Below, in pieces: positions 7,848 through 15,293 of a DNA stretch of 34,358 bases. The stretch is from assembly GCA_017522515.1 (NCBI GenBank), contig JAFWZH010000087.1:1-34358 (forward strand), written 5' to 3'. Under the pieces are notes generated by a model, which was not told where the DNA came from, made no database searches, and was given only the letters and a program-made list of their open reading frames with translations. A program made the position numbers and the translations under genes. Position 1 is the stretch's first letter, and the number at the start of each line of letters is the position of its first letter. The stretch is from Clostridia bacterium (GTDB lineage Bacteria > Bacillota_A > Clostridia > UBA1212 > UBA1255).

Positions 7848-9715
7848 ATTTTAATCTTATTCCTCGGCCAAAAAAAATCACCATTGAAGAAGATGTTTTA
7901 ACTATTGATAAATCAGGATACATATGTATTGACAGCAAGGATTTATATACTTGCATTTCCTGCGCAAGAGAAGCTTATTTCGCATCGTGCGAAATCACAA
8001 TCGGTGCATACCACTACGCTCCCATCATCAATATTCACAAAGTTGATTCGGGCATTAAAAGTCAAGGCTATAATCTAATAATTACAAAAAATGGTATTTC
8101 TATAGAATACTTTGACCTGTACGGTGCTTTATACGGGTTTATGACACTTAACCAAATAATGAACGCAATTGTAGGTGCTCCCGGAAATGAGAGCCATCAA
8201 GTTAATATTCCGTGTTGTGCCATAAGTGATTATCCGGATTATCCGATACGAGGATATATGCTTGATATAGGCCGTAACAAAGTACCAAAGACAGATGAAG
8301 TATTGCGACTTATAGATATGCTGGCCGGATTAAAGATTAACCATGTTGAATTATATATAGAAGGTATTCCTTTCGCTTATAAATCTTACCCCGAGATGTG
8401 GGAAGGTAAAGAAGTGATGCGAGGAGAAGACATTCTTATTATTGATAAGTATTGTAAAGACAGATTGATAGAGCTTGTTCCAACACAAAATAATTTTGGA
8501 CATATGGACAATTGGTTATATAAAGAATACCGTCATTTGGCAGAATGTCCGGAAGGTTTCTACGTTGGAGAGACGCATATTCCGGGCCCCAGATGTCTTA
8601 ATCCTTTTAATCCGGGAAGTATCGAGCTGGTAAAGAATATAGCAGATGATCTTTTACCGTATTTCTCCTCATCTCAGTATAATATATGTTGCGATGAAAC
8701 ACTTGAACTTGGACAGGGCTTTGCAAAAGAAGCTTGCGAAAAGGATGGTAAAGGTCGTATCTATGTTGATTTTTTGAATAAAATATGTGAAATTGCTGCA
8801 TCACATGGCAAATCAATTCTTTTCTGGGATGATATTATAAGAAATTATCCGGATCTGCTTTGTGAATTGCCTAAAAATGCAATCGCTCTTGAATGGGGTT
8901 ATTATGAGAATCTCCCTCTTGCCGAGAATTGTAAGATGCTTCAGGACAAAAATGTTACATACTATGTTTGTCCGGGAACTGCATGTTGGAACACATTGCT
9001 TGGTAAAACAGGGCAAATGCTCGCCAACATTACTACGGCGGCAAGAAACGGTCTTACTTACGGAGCTGCCGGTTTCCTTAATACAGATTGGGGCGACTGC
9101 GGACATTTGCAGAGCATAGCAACAAGTTACGCGGGTATTGCTTATGGGGCAGCCATGTCTTGGGGGCTTGAAGAAAATGAGAAAATAGATTTGGCAAGTG
9201 CTTTAGATAAACATATTTTCTTTGACAAAGCGGGAAAAATGGGTAAGTTTGTTCTTGACATAGGAAATTATTATCAACAGGAAGGTTCTCATCCTAAAAA
9301 TATAACTCTTTCTTTCCGATTATTTGTTGAGGGGCTCAGAACAGGTAAATCTTGGGTAACAGGCTTACATCCGGAAGATTTCTACAGAGTGGAAGAATAT
9401 ATTAAGTTGCTTGCTCCAATTATTGATGAAACTCAGATGCAACGTTCTGATGCGGAGTTAATTAAAAATGATTATAAGTTGGCAATAGATGCTGTTGTTC
9501 TTCTGCAGCAAATCGGCTTGTATTATATGGCAAAGGAAAGTGGTGATGATAATATGTTGCAATTGTCACTTACTAAGCTAATCGACAAAATCCCTTGTAT
9601 AATATCAAGAACAAAAGAACTTTGGTTGGTGCGCAACAAGTATTCATATCTGGACGTTTCTCTTGAACCTTGGATTAACATACTAAACGATGCTAAAAAA
9701 GAAGTAAAAACGTAG
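7844..9715 (+). CDS. glycoside hydrolase family 20, beta-N-acetylhexosaminidase
   Basis: A 623-residue protein with GGAGG five bases before the ATG and no signal peptide, so it probably acts in the cytoplasm on imported amino-sugar oligosaccharides. Residues about 1-125 form the GH20b-type N-terminal domain (MNFNLIPRPK, GYNLIITKNGISIEY, LYGALYGFMTLNQI). The TIM barrel begins with DYPDYPIRGYMLDIGRNKVP and continues with LKINHVELYIEG and VPTQNNFGHM. The family's catalytic Asp-Glu pair is D284-E285 in ICCDETLELG; the Glu is the general acid and the Asp orients the substrate acetamido group. Two cysteines replace the more usual glycines before the pair. A barrel-end TDWGDCGH is also present. The last 193 bases are overlapped on the other strand by the CotH-family reading frame. 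Confidence 0.85.
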   Translation: MNFNLIPRPKKITIEEDVLTIDKSGYICIDSKDLYTCISCAREAYFASCEITIGAYHYAPIINIHKVDSGIKSQGYNLIITKNGISIEYFDLYGALYGFMTLNQIMNAIVGAPGNESHQVNIPCCAISDYPDYPIRGYMLDIGRNKVPKTDEVLRLIDMLAGLKINHVELYIEGIPFAYKSYPEMWEGKEVMRGEDILIIDKYCKDRLIELVPTQNNFGHMDNWLYKEYRHLAECPEGFYVGETHIPGPRCLNPFNPGSIELVKNIADDLLPYFSSSQYNICCDETLELGQGFAKEACEKDGKGRIYVDFLNKICEIAASHGKSILFWDDIIRNYPDLLCELPKNAIALEWGYYENLPLAENCKMLQDKNVTYYVCPGTACWNTLLGKTGQMLANITTAARNGLTYGAAGFLNTDWGDCGHLQSIATSYAGIAYGAAMSWGLEENEKIDLASALDKHIFFDKAGKMGKFVLDIGNYYQQEGSHPKNITLSFRLFVEGLRTGKSWVTGLHPEDFYRVEEYIKLLAPIIDETQMQRSDAELIKNDYKLAIDAVVLLQQIGLYYMAKESGDDNMLQLSLTKLIDKIPCIISRTKELWLVRNKYSYLDVSLEPWINILNDAKKEVKT

Positions 9716-11367
9716 CTTGTCAATGACGGTGATTGTGTGGAACATTTAGTATAGGGAGTCTTTTTCAGGAAGAGCTGATTTGCGAGTCCATCCAGGTGTA
9801 TCTGCTTTGCAAAAAAATCCCTCAAACGCTGTATTTGTAATTGATATGTATTGTATTTTCTGTGTGAATCAGGTTGTGAAGGTATAGATTCGCCCAATGT
9901 AGGCCAAACTTTGAAATTGTATTCCGCAGAGGGTGCAATAAGAGAGCCCATGTTGGTAACACAATTTAAAGCACAATCTAAAAGAGGCTTTTTGATTTCA
10001 TTCCATCTGGCATATAGCTTTGCCTTAAAAGAAGGATCTTTTAAAAGATAATTTATCCAAGTAACGCCCACGTATCCATCGGAATACCCTTCGGAAGCCC
10101 AATCGCCCTCCTCGTAGCGAAAATAACTGCCGAAAGCTAAATCAAAGTCCCAAATTGGGCCCATTTTTAATTTGCCGCCTTTTTCTTTTATCAAGTAGCA
10201 GCTTCTCCTAAAACAACAATCTAAATTATAAGAAAGTTCATGTATAATAAACCAATCAATAAGACTATCTGTATCGATATAATTTTCGTAACCATCAAGA
10301 TTTTGCACTGCTTTGTCGGCAGCTTTTACGTATGTAATTAAATAATCAGCTTGTGCTTCACTAAGTCGTGTGCTGTCAGGATGCTTGATTGCCACAAATC
10401 TTAATGTACCCGCATTAAAGTAATCTCTTCCGATTACATCACCTTCATCTGTGCCACCTAATTCTAATAAATAATCCGTATCCGGATTCTCATAATCCTC
10501 AACAAGATTAATTCTTTCTTCTTTTGCTTCTAATTGCTCGCCGAAAGTATAAACTCCGCGGTAAGAACCGTTTACAAAAACATCTACAGGATATTGGGAA
10601 GAATGATATGGTATATTTTCCATGATTTTACCCATTTCCAACGCAATGTAATTCTGCATAAGACTCCTGTCAACATAATTTGCCAAAAGAACCCAGTTTT
10701 TTGACGGTTCCAAACCTAAAACAGAAGTTTTATTTTCGAAGCGAATTTTATACGGCGTTTTCGGAAACTTCCAACTATAGTGACCGCGTCCGCGAATCAG
10801 TACATCTTTCTCTTCAAGAGACGGAAAATGGCCGCTCGCCGTAGATGCATCTATTGTAATTTTGGCATTAAGATACTCTTCTTTAGAAGTAACTTCCTTA
10901 TCGTCTTCAATTTCAATATAGAAAACGGGAAGATTATAAGTAATTCTGTTGGTAACAACAGTATAAGTTCTCGCCAAACCTTTTTCGTCAGAAATTGTCA
11001 ATGTTTGTTCTTTTGTTAAGTCCATTTTTTCAATTGTGTATGAGTTGTTTGAAGTTTCAATAAAAGGTATTGCATTTTCTAAAATATCGTCTGAAATAGA
11101 ATAATTAACTGATAAAAAAACAATATTGTCTTCTACTGACCATATTAAAGGTGAGCTCAATAAAGGGTTCTCTTCAGGCCTGAGTGAAAAAGAAATAAGC
11201 TCATTAAGTGCGGCCATAGTGGGAGTTGGTGTGATGGCCGAAGGCGATTCCGTAAGGGGAGGATAAGTGGAGTTAACCACCTGCATCTGGTGAGATGAAC
11301 AACCGCAAGTGAAAATAATTATTAAAAATAATGCTAATAATCTTATTTTTTTAACAGAAAAAAGCAA
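9523..11367 (-). CDS. CotH-family lipoprotein (protein-kinase-like)
   Basis: I start this gene at the TTG at 11367, because GGAGGA (11374-11379 on the plus strand) lies six bases before it and a good promoter lies just upstream. The signal LLALFLIIIFTCGC is a lipobox. The CotH kinase-like domain spans about residues 170-510: RGRGHYSWKFPKTPYKIRF, GVYTFGEQLEAKEERINL, IDWFIIHELSYNLD and the hallmark GPIWDFDLAFG. CotH proteins are atypical protein kinases known from spore coats; anchored versions with a similar domain are common in gut Clostridia, often beside surface carbohydrate genes. The natural domain seems to end near RLRDFFAKQIHLDGLA. The remaining 80 or so residues come from the antisense of the GH20 3' end, so an ancestral stop may have been lost. 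Confidence 0.8.
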   Translation of the reverse strand: MLFSVKKIRLLALFLIIIFTCGCSSHQMQVVNSTYPPLTESPSAITPTPTMAALNELISFSLRPEENPLLSSPLIWSVEDNIVFLSVNYSISDDILENAIPFIETSNNSYTIEKMDLTKEQTLTISDEKGLARTYTVVTNRITYNLPVFYIEIEDDKEVTSKEEYLNAKITIDASTASGHFPSLEEKDVLIRGRGHYSWKFPKTPYKIRFENKTSVLGLEPSKNWVLLANYVDRSLMQNYIALEMGKIMENIPYHSSQYPVDVFVNGSYRGVYTFGEQLEAKEERINLVEDYENPDTDYLLELGGTDEGDVIGRDYFNAGTLRFVAIKHPDSTRLSEAQADYLITYVKAADKAVQNLDGYENYIDTDSLIDWFIIHELSYNLDCCFRRSCYLIKEKGGKLKMGPIWDFDLAFGSYFRYEEGDWASEGYSDGYVGVTWINYLLKDPSFKAKLYARWNEIKKPLLDCALNCVTNMGSLIAPSAEYNFKVWPTLGESIPSQPDSHRKYNTYQLQIQRLRDFFAKQIHLDGLANQLFLKKTPYTKCSTQSPSLTSYVFTSFLASFSMLIQGSRETSRYEYLLRTNQSSFVLDIIQGILSISLVSDNCNILSSPLSFAI

Positions 11368-11398
11368 AAGAATTCCTCCGTGTTTATTTATTGAAATA

Positions 11399-11427
11399 AT
11401 TATATCAATGAAACAATATAAACGCAA
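11399..11427 (-). promoter_or_regulatory. sigma-A promoter of the CotH-family gene
   Basis: Read on the minus strand, TTGCGT (11427-11422) and TATAAT (11404-11399) are separated by exactly 17 bases. The TTG start of the CotH gene lies 31 bases beyond the -10 box, giving a short leader that contains the GGAGGA site. Confidence 0.7.
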
Positions 11428-11508
11428 AATATTTTGTTCTTTTCTCACAATGTATTATATGTTACAATAAAAAAACAATATACAAGACAAACTGAGGGTC
11501 GGGAGTTT

Positions 11509-12558
11509 ATGGACAAAACAGAGCAAAATAAAACTGAAACAAAAAAACGTGTGCTGTATTTCGATATGCTTAATATATGCGCGACTTTGGGAGTTGTTTT
11601 TTTGCACACTAATGGTATTGCCCATACATACAGCAATACGGCGGCTTGGTTTCAAGCGCTTGCTATAGAGGTTCTTTTTTACTGGCCTGTGCCGATATTT
11701 TTCATGCTTTCAGGTGCTACTTTAATGAATTACAGAAGTAGATATACTACAGCCGAATTCTTCAAAAAGCGATTTATGCGCACGGTTATTCCGTTTGTTG
11801 TATGGACTTTGCTAACCGCCGCGGTTAAGAGAATCAATCCGCTTGTTATAGGAGAAAAAGACTTTATAAATCGTTGTTTTAATACATCAATAGAAAATGT
11901 ATATTGGTTTTTTATACCGCTTTTTGCAATTTATATTGCAATGCCTGTGATTTCGCGGCTTAAGGATGAACGCGGAACACTTTGGTATATGTTTGGTTCT
12001 GCTTTTTTACTTAACTCCTTTTTACCATTTCTGTTTTCATTTGTTGGTCTAAAATGGAATTACAGTTTGTCAATGCCGGTGGTGGGGGGCTGCCTTTTAT
12101 TTGCTATTTTAGGTTATTTGCTGGCAACAACAGAATTTGACATCAAAAAGCGCATCGTAATGTACTGTTTAGGCATTTTCGGAATACTATTGCGCTACAC
12201 GGCTACAGTGTTTTTATCTGTTCGTGATGGTGTAATAAACAAAACTTTTTTTGGATATTCGGAATTCTTTTCTGTTTTTCTTGCTGTTGCTGTTTTTGTT
12301 TTATTTAAAGAGTCCAAAATAATAAAAAAGCTCGAAAATAATAAGAAGGCGGTACGGATTATATCTAAGTTATCAGGTTGCAGTTTTGGTGTTTATTTAA
12401 TACATATGTTTGTATTAAGGCTGTTCCTTCGTATATTGCCGCTTTCATATCAGGGATTTGTATTCCGACTTGCCGGCCCTGTAATTATTTATTTGATAGC
12501 AGTGTCAGTTGTGTTTGTCCTTAAAAAAATCCCTGTAATAAAGTATATAGTGCCATAG
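11509..12558 (+). CDS. membrane acyltransferase, acyltransferase-3 family
   Basis: The likely start is the ATG at 11509, behind GAGGG and GGGAG, giving 349 residues; upstream codons in the same frame lack a site. The N-terminal RVLYFDMLNICATLGVVFLH matches the opening of acyltransferase-3 (OafA/WecH-like) proteins, with the conserved membrane histidine closing the motif (VVFLHTNG). RYTTAEFFKKRFMRTVIPF is the usual cytoplasmic loop and arginine segment. About ten hydrophobic helices follow to the C-terminus (KLSGCSFGVYLIHMFV is the typical penultimate helix). Such enzymes transfer acetyl or other acyl groups to surface glycans or lipids. The acceptor cannot be read from the sequence. The gene is divergent from the CotH lipoprotein, which fits a cell-surface neighbourhood. 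Confidence 0.8.
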   Translation: MDKTEQNKTETKKRVLYFDMLNICATLGVVFLHTNGIAHTYSNTAAWFQALAIEVLFYWPVPIFFMLSGATLMNYRSRYTTAEFFKKRFMRTVIPFVVWTLLTAAVKRINPLVIGEKDFINRCFNTSIENVYWFFIPLFAIYIAMPVISRLKDERGTLWYMFGSAFLLNSFLPFLFSFVGLKWNYSLSMPVVGGCLLFAILGYLLATTEFDIKKRIVMYCLGIFGILLRYTATVFLSVRDGVINKTFFGYSEFFSVFLAVAVFVLFKESKIIKKLENNKKAVRIISKLSGCSFGVYLIHMFVLRLFLRILPLSYQGFVFRLAGPVIIYLIAVSVVFVLKKIPVIKYIVP

Positions 12559-12597
12559 TGCGTTTTTTATCATTCGATTTAGGAGGAGGGGAGCAAA

Positions 12598-13476
12598 ATG
12601 ATTTATGCTAAAAGGTTAGTGTTGCCAAGTGAATATGCGGAGATAGAATTTGTTAAAGATGAAAAAAGGACTTGCTTTAATACTTTTTATCCTTTTAATA
12701 TTTTCCCAAACAAGGCTTTAAGAGAAGTGGAATTTGCAGGTATTACACTTTTTTATGGTGGTAACGGTTCGGGAAAAAGCACTTTGATAAATATTATGGC
12801 ACAGCTTATGAATGCAGTCAGATATTCAGAATTTAATCATTCTCCGCTTTTTGGTGAATTCGTGGAGATGTGCTCTGTTGAATATAATCGTATGCCCAAA
12901 AGAAGCTACGTTTTAACAAGTGATGATGTTTTTGACTATGTTTTGTATGCTCGCTCTGTAAATGAAAAAATAGACGACAGACGAAATGAGCTTTATGAAA
13001 AATATGTTAATGTTCGCAAAGAGGTTCAATATAATCCCGAAATAGGAAGATTGAAAAATCTCGGTGATTATGACAGATGGAAAGAAACGAGAGAAATATT
13101 ATCAAGAAAGAGCTCGCAATCAAGTTTTGTGAAAAGAAGAGTGGCGCGAGATATTGATCTTCACTCTAATGGTGAAACTGCAATGAGGTACTTTATTGAA
13201 CGCATTGATGAAGATGCTGTGTATTTTCTTGACGAACCGGAAAACAGTCTTTCGATTGAGTACCAAATTGAACTTTTAGACTATATAGAAGCGACTGCAC
13301 GTGTTACAGAATCGCAATTTATAATAGCTACACATTCTCCGATTTTTCTTTCCATGAGAAACTCCAAAATATATAATTTAGATGATTATCCTGCATCCGT
13401 TTGCAAGTGGACTGATTTGCCTAATGTTCGCAAGTACTTTGACTTCTTTATGGATAGAAGGGAAGAATTTTTGTAG
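12598..13476 (+). CDS. stand-alone AAA ATPase (COG3910-like)
   Basis: A 292-residue protein behind an AGGAGGAGGGG site. The Walker A motif is GGNGSGKSTLIN at about residue 58. A signature-like region lies near FVKRRVARDIDLHSNGETAM, Walker B is DEDAVYFLDEPENSLS, and an ABC-type H-loop follows in FIIATHSPIF. This order is that of small predicted ATPases related to the SMC/ABC and OLD-nuclease ATPase group. No nuclease or TOPRIM domain is attached, and the next gene is a metabolic dehydrogenase, so there is no defence-system partner here. Its function is not known to me. It follows the acyltransferase after 39 bases and could share its transcript. Confidence 0.8.
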   Translation: MIYAKRLVLPSEYAEIEFVKDEKRTCFNTFYPFNIFPNKALREVEFAGITLFYGGNGSGKSTLINIMAQLMNAVRYSEFNHSPLFGEFVEMCSVEYNRMPKRSYVLTSDDVFDYVLYARSVNEKIDDRRNELYEKYVNVRKEVQYNPEIGRLKNLGDYDRWKETREILSRKSSQSSFVKRRVARDIDLHSNGETAMRYFIERIDEDAVYFLDEPENSLSIEYQIELLDYIEATARVTESQFIIATHSPIFLSMRNSKIYNLDDYPASVCKWTDLPNVRKYFDFFMDRREEFL

Positions 13477-13540
13477 GCATAATAATGCATCTGCCGGAGA
13501 ATAATATAAAAAATATTTTCACAAGATAGGTGCATTAAAT

Positions 13541-14542
13541 ATGGATAATATAAAAGTTGCTTTTTTTGACACGAAGCAGTATGACAAAATTTCTTTTGAG
13601 AAATTCGGTAAGGATGTTAATATACACTTTAAATTTTTTGAGACAAAATTAAATGAAGATACAGTAGACCTGACAACGGGTTTTGACGTAGTTTGCGCAT
13701 TTGTAAATGACACCGTAAATAAAAAAGTCATAGACTGCATGCACAAGAGGGGAATAAAAGTTTTGGCTCTAAGATGTGCAGGTTTTAATAATGTAGATGT
13801 AAAATATGCACAGGGGAGAATACATGTATTAAGAGTTCCTGCATATTCACCGTATGCGGTGGCTGAACATGCAATGGCTTTGCTTCTAACATCAGTAAGA
13901 AGAATTCATAAGGCCTATATACGGTCAAAAGAATTTAATTTTAGTCTTGTGGGACTTACCGGTTTTGATTTACATGGAAAAACCGTGGGGATTGTAGGTA
14001 CAGGCAAGATAGGACGCGTTTTTGCGGATATATGTAGTGGCTTTGGGATGAACATACTGGCATACGATAAGTATCCTGATAAAAAACTTGAAAGCAATAA
14101 ATTCTTTAAATATGTTGAGCTTGAAGAAGTTCTCATAAAAAGCGATATAATTTCTCTCCACTGTCCCTTGACAGAAGACACATATCACTTAATAGATAAG
14201 ACAGCAATAGGAAAGTGCAAAAAAGGTGTAATAATAATCAATACGTCACGAGGCGCTTTGCTTGATTCAGAAGCATTATTAAAGGGAATAAAATCCAGAC
14301 AGGTAGGGGCGGCCTGTCTGGACGTATATGAAGAGGAATCAGATTTGTTTTTTGAGGATAATTCCGGGCATATTTTAGATGATGACATTCTTGCCAGGCT
14401 TATCTCTATGCCTAATGTTATAGTGACTTCCCATCAGGCATTTCTGACAGAAGAAGCTCTTGAAAACATTGCAGAAACTACAATAAACAACATTGTGGAA
14501 TTTTTTAATACGGGCAAGTGTACAAATGAGATACAACAGTAA
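13541..14542 (+). CDS. ldhA: D-lactate dehydrogenase / D-2-hydroxyacid dehydrogenase
   Basis: At 333 residues this matches the D-LDH (LdhA) type of D-isomer-specific 2-hydroxyacid dehydrogenases. The nucleotide-binding half has HGKTVGIVGTGKIGRVFAD followed by an acidic residue (LAYDKYP) expected for NADH preference. The catalytic set is visible: Arg in INTSRGALLDSEAL, Glu in CLDVYEEESDLFFE, and His in VIVTSHQAFLTEEAL. The C-terminal phrase GHILDDDILARLISMPNV is typical of the fermentative enzyme, which reduces pyruvate to D-lactate and reoxidises NADH in the cytoplasm. The ribosome site is a modest TAGGTG. It converges with the Fe-S protein gene with only three bases between them and no terminator. 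Confidence 0.85.
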   Translation: MDNIKVAFFDTKQYDKISFEKFGKDVNIHFKFFETKLNEDTVDLTTGFDVVCAFVNDTVNKKVIDCMHKRGIKVLALRCAGFNNVDVKYAQGRIHVLRVPAYSPYAVAEHAMALLLTSVRRIHKAYIRSKEFNFSLVGLTGFDLHGKTVGIVGTGKIGRVFADICSGFGMNILAYDKYPDKKLESNKFFKYVELEEVLIKSDIISLHCPLTEDTYHLIDKTAIGKCKKGVIIINTSRGALLDSEALLKGIKSRQVGAACLDVYEEESDLFFEDNSGHILDDDILARLISMPNVIVTSHQAFLTEEALENIAETTINNIVEFFNTGKCTNEIQQ

Positions 14543-14545
14543 CAG

Positions 14546-15142
14546 TTAAATAATTCTGCCGTCTGTTGAAATTGTTATAACTTGCCACGGAATGAACTTG
14601 CCGCCGGACAAAAGTGCGTTTTTTACTGCATTTTCCAAACCTCCGCAGCAGGGGACCTCCATACGGACAATTTTAACGCTCTTAATATTGTTGTTTTTAA
14701 TAATTTGTGTGAGCTTTTCGGTGTAGTTAACACCATCCAATTTTGGGCAACCTATTAAAGTTATATGATTGCGCATAAAATCGTTGTGGAAATTTCCGTA
14801 TGCAAAAGCAGAACAATCAGCAGCAATAAGCAGATTTGCACCTTCGAAATACGGCGCGTTTACAGGAACAAGCTTTATTTGACAAGGCCATTGAGCAAGG
14901 CGGCTTGCAGCGGCAGAATTTTCAAATGTTCTCGGATTAACGCAAGGTACTTCTCTTTCTTCAAAAGAAATTGCGTTTGTTGGGCAAGCAGGTAAACAGT
15001 CACCGAGACCGTCGCAATAATCTTCCCTTGTAAGTTTAGCAACACCATCTATCATTTCTATTGCACCCTCATGGCACGCTTTGGCACAAGCACCGCAACC
15101 ATTACACTTACTTTCGTCAATTTTTATTATCTTTCTTAACAT
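14546..15142 (-). CDS. ferredoxin-like 4Fe-4S protein
   Basis: A 198-residue protein with AAGGAGG before the ATG. The first cluster motif is C13-x2-C16-x2-C19-x3-C23 (CNGCGACAKAC). The second stretch, YCDGLGDCLPACP, supplies C43, C49 and C53 and lacks one of the usual four, so the second cluster may be unusual. Residues about 85-198 form a conserved domain (LVPVNAPYFEGANLLIAADC, LIGCPKLDGVNYTEKL, RMEVPCCGGLE) found in anaerobe proteins encoded near hybrid-cluster, rubrerythrin and other oxygen or nitric-oxide defence genes. I infer an electron-transfer role. Its divergent partner here is a flavodiiron protein. The paired cysteines in PCCGG could bind another metal or form a disulphide. Confidence 0.75.
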   Translation of the reverse strand: MLRKIIKIDESKCNGCGACAKACHEGAIEMIDGVAKLTREDYCDGLGDCLPACPTNAISFEEREVPCVNPRTFENSAAASRLAQWPCQIKLVPVNAPYFEGANLLIAADCSAFAYGNFHNDFMRNHITLIGCPKLDGVNYTEKLTQIIKNNNIKSVKIVRMEVPCCGGLENAVKNALLSGGKFIPWQVITISTDGRII

Positions 15143-15155
15143 TGTTATATCCTCC

Positions 15156-15177
15156 TTTGTTGTATGTCGGCAACAAA
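15156..15177. promoter_or_regulatory. inverted repeat TTTGTTG-N8-CAACAAA in the divergent intergenic region
   Basis: Seven-base arms at 15156-15162 and 15171-15177 are perfectly complementary. The repeat begins next to the Fe-S gene's ribosome binding site, about 14 bases before its start. It shares the TTGTT/AACAA half-site with the second repeat in the same region. An operator or a small leader hairpin are both possible. Confidence 0.4.
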
Positions 15178-15244
15178 AATATTTGTTACCGTAATTGAAT
15201 TATAGTATAATCATAAAAAATTAACATATATTTTTTGGAATATT

Positions 15245-15259
15245 TTGTTATAATAACAA
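15245..15259 (+). promoter_or_regulatory. extended -10 promoter box inside a TTGTTA-N3-TAACAA inverted repeat
   Basis: TGTTATAAT at 15246-15254 is an extended -10 element (TGn then TATAAT). It serves the flavodiiron gene 40 bases downstream; no good -35 is present at the normal spacing. The element lies within complementary arms TTGTTA (15245-15250) and TAACAA (15254-15259). A repressor bound here would block polymerase directly. Confidence 0.5.
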
Positions 15260-15293
15260 TGTAAATATGATTTTAGAAGTGAGGCGTATATAA

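Noticed and set aside
11434..11508. Upstream extension of the acyltransferase to a start at 11434
   Set aside because: It has no ribosome binding site and overlaps the divergent CotH promoter region; the ATG at 11509 fits the family opening better.
12598..13476. AAA ATPase as part of a phage-defence system (OLD, Gabija, Septu type)
   Set aside because: No nuclease, helicase or HNH partner is adjacent; neighbours are an acyltransferase and lactate dehydrogenase.
15245..15259. Canonical Rex or PerR operator
   Set aside because: The arms are Rex-like, but Rex sites have a six-base gap between TTGTTA and TAACAA, while this has three; the right half does not fit a PerR box. I keep it as an unassigned inverted repeat.
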